NCBI GenBank assembly: GCA_000474255.1
Contig: BATO01000001.1
Span: 186,001 to 250,000 of the forward strand
DNA: 64,000 bases
Source: Aquipseudomonas alcaligenes MRY13-0052
GTDB taxonomy: Bacteria > Pseudomonadota > Gammaproteobacteria > Pseudomonadales > Pseudomonadaceae
Direction: 5' to 3'
Part shown: positions 59,595-64,000 of the stretch, one piece after another
Numbering within the stretch: the first letter of the stretch is position 1
Layout of the letters: every line of letters begins with the position of its first letter
Notes under the pieces: model-generated
Seen by the model: only the letters and a program-made list of their open reading frames with translations
Told to the model about the DNA's origin: nothing
Database searches by the model: none
Made by a program: the position numbers and the translations under genes

Positions 59595-60899
59595 GTGAAG
59601 CCGGTAAAAGTAGGCATCTGTGGCCTGGGGACCGTCGGTGGCGGCACCTTCAACGTACTCAAACGCAACGCCGAGGAGATTGCCCGCCGTGCCGGGCGTG
59701 GAATCGAAGTTGCCCAGATCGCTGCTCGTCGCCCCAATCCGAAGTGTGAAACCGGTACCACCCCCATTACCGCCGACATCTTCGCCCTGGCCGACAACCC
59801 GGAAATCGACATCGTCATCGAGCTGATCGGGGGCTACACCCTGGCCCGCGACCTGGTGCTCAAGGCCATCGAGAACGGCAAGCACGTGGTCACCGCCAAC
59901 AAGGCGCTGATCGCCGTGCACGGCAACGAAATCTTCGCCAAGGCCCGCGAGAAGGGCGTCATCGTCGCCTTCGAAGCTGCCGTCGCCGGTGGCATCCCGG
60001 TGATCAAGGCGATCCGTGAAGGCCTGTCCGCCAACCGCATCAACTGGCTGGCCGGCATCATCAACGGCACCGGCAACTTCATCCTCACCGAGATGCGCGA
60101 AAAAGGCCGTGCCTTCGATGACGTGCTCAAGGAAGCGCAAGCCCTGGGCTACGCCGAAGCCGACCCGACCTTCGACGTCGAAGGCATCGATGCCGCGCAC
60201 AAGCTGACCATCCTCGCTTCCATCGCCTTCGGCATCCCGCTGCAGTTCGACAAGGCCTACACCGAAGGCATCTCGAAACTCACCAGCGCCGACGTCAACT
60301 ACGCCGAGGCCCTGGGCTACCGCATCAAGCACCTGGGCGTGGCCCGCCGTACCGACAAGGGCATCGAGCTGCGCGTGCACCCGACCCTGATCCCGGCCGA
60401 CCGCCTCATCGCCAACGTCAACGGCGTGATGAACGCCGTGATGGTCAATGGCGACGCCGCCGGCAGCACCCTCTACTACGGCCCCGGCGCCGGCATGGAG
60501 CCCACCGCTTCCGCCGTGGTCGCCGACGTGGTGGACGTGGTCCGCGCGCTGACCGCCGACCCGGAGAACCACGTACCGCACCTGGCCTTCCAGCCGGATT
60601 CGCTGTCCGACCACCCGATCCTCCCGATCGACGCCTGCGAGAGCGCGTACTACCTGCGCATCCAGGCCAAGGACCACCCGGGCGTACTGGCCCAGGTGGC
60701 CACCATCCTGTCCGAGCGCGGCATCAACATCGAATCCATCATGCAGAAGGAAGTCGAAGAGCAGGACGGACTGGTGCCGATGATCCTGGTTACCCACCGG
60801 GTCGTCGAAGCGCGCGTTAACGACGCCATCGCCGCACTGGAAGCCCTCGACGACGTGGTCGGCAGCGTAGTCCGCATCCGCGTCGAACAGCTCAATTAA
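59595..60899 (+). CDS. hom: Homoserine dehydrogenase
   Basis: 434 residues. Reduces aspartate semialdehyde to homoserine with NAD(P)H, the branch to threonine and methionine. N-terminal Rossmann motif GICGLGTVGGG, central NANKALIAVHG and NGTGNFILTEM, catalytic FDVEGIDAAHK, and a C-terminal ACT regulatory domain (RIQAKDHPGVLAQVATIL). Start GTG at 59595 with GGGGAG about 6 bases ahead. Followed by thrC with a repeat element between. Confidence 0.97.
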   Translation: MKPVKVGICGLGTVGGGTFNVLKRNAEEIARRAGRGIEVAQIAARRPNPKCETGTTPITADIFALADNPEIDIVIELIGGYTLARDLVLKAIENGKHVVTANKALIAVHGNEIFAKAREKGVIVAFEAAVAGGIPVIKAIREGLSANRINWLAGIINGTGNFILTEMREKGRAFDDVLKEAQALGYAEADPTFDVEGIDAAHKLTILASIAFGIPLQFDKAYTEGISKLTSADVNYAEALGYRIKHLGVARRTDKGIELRVHPTLIPADRLIANVNGVMNAVMVNGDAAGSTLYYGPGAGMEPTASAVVADVVDVVRALTADPENHVPHLAFQPDSLSDHPILPIDACESAYYLRIQAKDHPGVLAQVATILSERGINIESIMQKEVEEQDGLVPMILVTHRVVEARVNDAIAALEALDDVVGSVVRIRVEQLN

Positions 60900-60904
60900 T
60901 CAGG

Positions 60905-60973
60905 AGCCGGAAGCTGGAAGCCGAAAGCCGGAAGCCGCACTGCTTCAAGCTTCAAGCTTCAAGCTTCAAGCTC
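60905..60973. repeat. AAGCTTC heptad repeat hairpin between hom and thrC
   Basis: Left arm (about 60905-60936) is built of GGAAGC-type units; right arm contains four exact tandem CTTCAAG units (60943-60970). The arms pair into a long imperfect stem. Same family as the element between guaB and guaA. Confidence 0.75.
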
Positions 60974-60992
60974 GAACCGAAGGTTTGAAGAA

Positions 60993-62402
60993 ATGCGCTA
61001 TATCAGTACCCGCGGCCAGGCCCCGGCCCTGAACTTCGAAGACGTGCTGCTGGCTGGCCTGGCCAGCGACGGCGGCCTCTACGTATCGGAAAACCTGCCG
61101 CGCTTCACCCAGGAAGAGATCGCCTCCTGGGCCGGCCTGCCGTACCACGAGCTGGCCTTCCGCGTGATGCGCCCGTTCGTTGCCGGCAGCATCGCCGATG
61201 CCGATTTCAAGAAGATCCTCGAAGAGACCTACGGTGTCTTCGCCCACAACGCCGTGGCGCCGCTGCGCCAGCTGAACGGCAACGAGTGGGTGCTGGAGCT
61301 GTTCCACGGCCCGACCCTGGCCTTCAAGGATTTCGCCCTGCAGCTGCTGGGCCGCCTGCTCGATCACGTGCTGTCCAAGCGCGGCGAGCGCGTGGTGATC
61401 ATGGGCGCCACCTCCGGTGACACCGGTTCGGCCGCCATCGAAGGCTGCAAGGCCTGCGAGCACGTCGACATCTTCATCATGCACCCGCACAACCGTGTGT
61501 CCGAGGTGCAGCGCCGGCAGATGACCACCATCCTCGGCGAGAACATCCACAACATCGCCGTGGAAGGCAACTTCGACGACTGCCAGGAGATGGTCAAGGC
61601 CAGCTTCGCCGACCAGGGCTTCCTCAAGGGAACCCGCCTGGTCGCGGTCAACTCGATCAACTGGGCGCGGATCATGGCCCAGATCGTCTACTACTTCCAC
61701 GCCGCCCTGCAGCTCGGTGGCCCGGCCCGTTCCGTGGCCTTCTCGGTGCCCACCGGCAACTTCGGCGACATCTTCGCCGGCTACCTGGCGCGCAACATGG
61801 GCCTGCCGATCAGCCAACTGATCGTCGCCACCAACCGCAACGACATCCTGCACCGCTTCATGAGCGGCAACCGCTACGTCAAGGACACCCTGCACCCGAC
61901 CCTGTCGCCGTCCATGGACATCATGGTCTCGTCCAACTTCGAGCGCCTGCTGTTCGACCTGCACGGCCGCAACGGCGCCGCCATCGCCGGGCTGATGGAC
62001 ACCTTCAAGCAGGGCGGCGGCTTCAGCGTCGAGGACGACCGCTGGACCGAAGCGCGCAAGCTGTTCGACTCCCTGGCCGTCAACGACGAGCAGACCTGCG
62101 AGACCATCACCGAGGTCTACAAGGAATGCGGCGAGCTGCTGGACCCGCACACCGCCATCGGCGTACGCGCCGCCCGCGAGTGCCGTCGCAGCCTGTCCAT
62201 TCCCATGGTCACCCTCGGCACCGCGCACCCGGTCAAGTTCCCGGAAGCGGTGGAGAAGGCCGGTATCGACGCGGTCCCGGCGCTGCCGCCGCACCTCGCC
62301 GACCTGTTCCAGCGTGAAGAACGCTGCACCGTCCTGGCCAACGACCTGAAGACCATCCAGGCCTTCGTCGCCGCCCACGGCAACCGCGGCAAGCCGCTCT
62401 GA
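60993..62402 (+). CDS. thrC: Threonine synthase
   Basis: 469 residues, the long fold type II PLP form. Makes threonine from O-phosphohomoserine. N-terminal MRYISTRGQAPALNFEDVLL, PLP lysine in LAFKDFALQLLG, phosphate loop GATSGDTGSAA, and TGNFGDIFAGYLARNMGLP. GAAGAA lies ahead of the ATG. In operon with hom; strong terminator after. Confidence 0.98.
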   Translation: MRYISTRGQAPALNFEDVLLAGLASDGGLYVSENLPRFTQEEIASWAGLPYHELAFRVMRPFVAGSIADADFKKILEETYGVFAHNAVAPLRQLNGNEWVLELFHGPTLAFKDFALQLLGRLLDHVLSKRGERVVIMGATSGDTGSAAIEGCKACEHVDIFIMHPHNRVSEVQRRQMTTILGENIHNIAVEGNFDDCQEMVKASFADQGFLKGTRLVAVNSINWARIMAQIVYYFHAALQLGGPARSVAFSVPTGNFGDIFAGYLARNMGLPISQLIVATNRNDILHRFMSGNRYVKDTLHPTLSPSMDIMVSSNFERLLFDLHGRNGAAIAGLMDTFKQGGGFSVEDDRWTEARKLFDSLAVNDEQTCETITEVYKECGELLDPHTAIGVRAARECRRSLSIPMVTLGTAHPVKFPEAVEKAGIDAVPALPPHLADLFQREERCTVLANDLKTIQAFVAAHGNRGKPL

Positions 62403-62416
62403 GCTGAACGGCAATG

Positions 62417-62452
62417 AAAAGCCCCTGGCGAGTGGTCGCCAGGGGCTTTTTC
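62417..62452. terminator. Bidirectional terminator after thrC
   Basis: Perfect 15-bp stem AAAAGCCCCTGGCGA / TCGCCAGGGGCTTTT (62417-62431 with 62436-62450), loop GTGG. Also serves the minus-strand gene ending at 62469. Confidence 0.92.
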
Positions 62453-62468
62453 GTTTCTGCTGCGCGGG

Positions 62469-62771
62469 TCAGTCCACCTTGTCTTTTCCCAGGCCGTCCC
62501 GCTCCGTCAGGGGCAGTGCCTCGTGGGGCGAAGGCCCCAGCTCCGATGTATCTACCTGGACAGGCACGAAGCCCTCACCGGTCTTGTAGCCCTTGTAGAG
62601 GTTGTAACCGGCGTCGAAGTCGATCCACGTGTGCGGCGCCGGGGGTGTCAGTACGCACCAGGCCGGGTTGTGGGTACTGCCCGGTTTCTGGAATGTGACG
62701 ATTTTGTATTCCTGCTTTTCAAGGAGCTGGAGCTCGCTGGCATCGATGCCGAAATTGATTTTGTATTCCAT
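62469..62771 (-). CDS. Small hypothetical protein
   Basis: 100 residues, not recognised. Begins MEYKINFGIDASELQLLEKQ and contains THNPAWCVLTPPAPHTWIDF; no signal peptide or membrane segment. GGAGAAGGG directly before the ATG is a good ribosome site. It lies 125 bases downstream of the next minus-strand gene and is likely read with it. The C-terminus is charged (TERDGLGKDKVD). Function unknown. Confidence 0.7.
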   Translation of the reverse strand: MEYKINFGIDASELQLLEKQEYKIVTFQKPGSTHNPAWCVLTPPAPHTWIDFDAGYNLYKGYKTGEGFVPVQVDTSELGPSPHEALPLTERDGLGKDKVD

Positions 62772-62896
62772 GTCCCTTCTCCATCGGGTCCGCGAACGGG
62801 GCGGGCACTGATCATGGGCCAGTTCTCGGCACGTTGCCGATTGATAGCCGTTCACAGATGCAACCGGGAAGCCCCGCGATCGCTCGCCAGGTAGCC

Positions 62897-63523
62897 TCAG
62901 TTGGCGCTGAAGTCGAAGGTCCACAAACCGCCCGGGCGGCTCAGGTTCACGTCCACCTCGGTGGCGGTGATGGGCGCCACGTACTGGGTCATGTCCGAGA
63001 AGTTCTGCACGATGTAGGTCTGCCCCGCCAGCGGTGGGGAGGCCACCATGAAGTAGAAGTGGCCCGGCATCATCTCGAAGCTCACCGTCATGTTCAGGTC
63101 CACCTTGGGCATGCTCACCACCGGGTGGCCGCCGACATACCAGTTGCACGTGAACTGGATGAAGGGGTTGGTCTGGTTGATCACGCCGCACTGCTGCGGG
63201 GTGAGCTTTTCCTGCGCCAGCGATGTGGGGGCCGGTTGCAGGCGCGGAGACAGCCCTGCCGGGCTGACCGCCTGCAGCAGTTGGCCGGGCTGGACGGCCA
63301 CGCGTGCGGAGATGATCTGTTCATCCGGGGCATTGCCCGTGCTGGAGAGATCGGTCTCGATCCGGTCCTCGTAGCTGAACCGCTCCGTAGCCCCCGCCGA
63401 ACCAGTCAGTACCCGCCAGGCATGGATGTCGTAGTCGCGCTGCGGATTCTGCGGCTTGAGGAAGACCAGAACGGTTTTCCCCTCCATGTCCTCCACATCG
63501 AAATGCACGTTGAAAACCATCAT
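62897..63523 (-). CDS. Hypothetical protein, first of two tandem paralogs
   Basis: 208 residues from the ATG at 63523, with AAGGAG about 10 bases ahead; an in-frame ATG at 63550 has a poorer ribosome site. Not recognised. No signal peptide; many alternating hydrophobic stretches suggest a beta-rich fold. The segment QTYIVQNFSDMTQYVAPITA and the ending GLWTFDFSAN are shared with the next gene upstream, whose 3' part is at 63710. Tandem duplication is evident. Any function would be a guess. Confidence 0.75.
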   Translation of the reverse strand: MMVFNVHFDVEDMEGKTVLVFLKPQNPQRDYDIHAWRVLTGSAGATERFSYEDRIETDLSSTGNAPDEQIISARVAVQPGQLLQAVSPAGLSPRLQPAPTSLAQEKLTPQQCGVINQTNPFIQFTCNWYVGGHPVVSMPKVDLNMTVSFEMMPGHFYFMVASPPLAGQTYIVQNFSDMTQYVAPITATEVDVNLSRPGGLWTFDFSAN

Positions 63524-63628
63524 GGGTCCCTGTCTCCTTGGTTCCGTCATAGCCCCGGCACCTGCCTGGGCAGGCGTTGATGATGGATCAGGAGTGGTCA
63601 CTTTGCCGATTAATTGTGAGCGTCGTAG

Positions 63629-63646
63629 CCCGGGCTTCAGCCCGGG
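63629..63646. repeat. CCCGGGCTTCAGCCCGGG palindromic intergenic repeat
   Basis: 18-base near-palindrome (CCCGGGCT / AGCCCGGG), a type of intergenic hairpin common in pseudomonads, lying between the two paralogs. Confidence 0.5.
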
Positions 63647-63657
63647 AGCCCGTTCAA

Positions 63658-63690
63658 CGAAAAGCCCCGTCGATCACTCGCCGGGGCTCT
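63658..63690 (-). terminator. Terminator of the upstream paralog
   Basis: AGCCCCG / CGGGGCT hairpin (63663-63669 with 63682-63688) followed by TTTT on the minus strand, 20 bases after the stop at 63710. Confidence 0.7.
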
Positions 63691-63709
63691 TGCATACGGG
63701 AGGCAAGCT

Positions 63710-64000
63710 TCAGCTTGCGTTGAAGTCGAAATTCCATAGGCCGTTCGGGTGGCTCAGGGTCACGTTCACTTCGGTGGCGGTGATGGGCGCCACGTACTGG
63801 GTCATGTCCGAGAAGTTCTGCACGATATAGGTCTGCCCCACCAAGGGCGGATTGGCCACCATGAAATAAAAGTTGGGCAGGTACTCGAAGCTCACGGTCA
63901 TGTTCGTGTCCACATTGGGCATGGTCACCACCGGGCGGTCGTTGACGTACCAGTTGCTGTCGAACTGGATGTAGGGATTGGTCTGGTTGATCACGCCGCA
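63710..64000 (-). CDS. Hypothetical protein, second paralog, C-terminal part (cut by window edge)
   Basis: Frame open to the right edge; about 96 residues visible. Very similar to the C-terminal half of the gene at 62897-63523: CGVINQTNPYIQF, NWYVNDRPVVTMPNVDTNMT, GQTYIVQNFSDMTQYVAPIT and GLWNFDFNAS match position by position. Not recognised. Its terminator separates it from its paralog, so each may be its own unit. Confidence 0.75.
   Translation of the reverse strand, partial: CGVINQTNPYIQFDSNWYVNDRPVVTMPNVDTNMTVSFEYLPNFYFMVANPPLVGQTYIVQNFSDMTQYVAPITATEVNVTLSHPNGLWNFDFNAS

Noticed and set aside
60943-60970. Tandem heptads considered as a CRISPR-like array
   Set aside because: Units are contiguous with no spacers and there are no cas genes.

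Overview
The window is high-GC, gene-dense DNA with Pseudomonas-type gene content and order. The run hisS - yfgM-like - bamB - der, then leuA, xseA, guaBA, tadA, mltF, purL, ffh, rpsP-rimM-trmD-rplS, xerD, dsbC, hom and thrC is the core backbone I know from the genus Pseudomonas. I infer a chromosomal segment of a Pseudomonas species. Strain-specific genes sit in the gaps between these blocks. No tRNA, rRNA, CRISPR array, IS element or prophage was recognised.

Layout. 1-6.1 kb: 3' end of hisS, the tetratricopeptide protein/BamB pair, Der GTPase, and a methionine-type aminotransferase overlapping an omega-amidase. 6.3-11.5 kb: accessory genes, namely a large exported zinc metalloprotease with duplicated PKD and chitin-binding-like modules, a small membrane protein, and an old yellow enzyme divergent from an HxlR regulator. 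11.5-16.6 kb: leuA with a short leucine-rich leader ORF, then an orphan flagellin whose variable region is replaced by a HExxH zinc-peptidase domain (flagellinolysin type) behind a good FliA-type promoter, then a YbdG-like channel. 16.7-23.6 kb: M23 peptidase, xseA, a double-CxxC protein, LysR/TauE divergent pair, OprD-family porin and acid phosphatase. 24-32 kb: guaBA, a ferric-iron binding protein and permease without an ATPase, a Tat-exported multicopper oxidase, tadA. 32-45 kb: mltF, purL, a CDGSH protein, a NIF3-like protein, L,D-transpeptidase, two Nudix genes, gamma carbonic anhydrase, purT, a GDSL hydrolase and an MHS transporter. 45-54.1 kb: CorC-like/YpjD pair, ffh, the rpsP operon and an EvgS/BvgS-type hybrid kinase. 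54.5-64 kb: thioesterase, a protein with an exact two-motif MshEN signature, an Na+/H+ antiporter, xerD-dsbC, hom-thrC, and a cluster of small unknown genes including two tandem paralogs, the second cut by the window edge.

Genes that work together: outer-membrane assembly (BamB beside its YfgM-like partner), purine synthesis (purL, purT, guaB, guaA), translation and secretion (ffh, rpsP, rimM, trmD, rplS), threonine synthesis (hom, thrC), and 2-oxoacid recycling (aminotransferase plus omega-amidase). The most notable items are the proteolytic flagellin with its promoter and palindrome, the multidomain exported metalloprotease, the probable c-di-GMP-binding MshEN protein, the leuA leader peptide, and several intergenic repeat families. 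All functions are read from motifs and gene order only; no database search was run.
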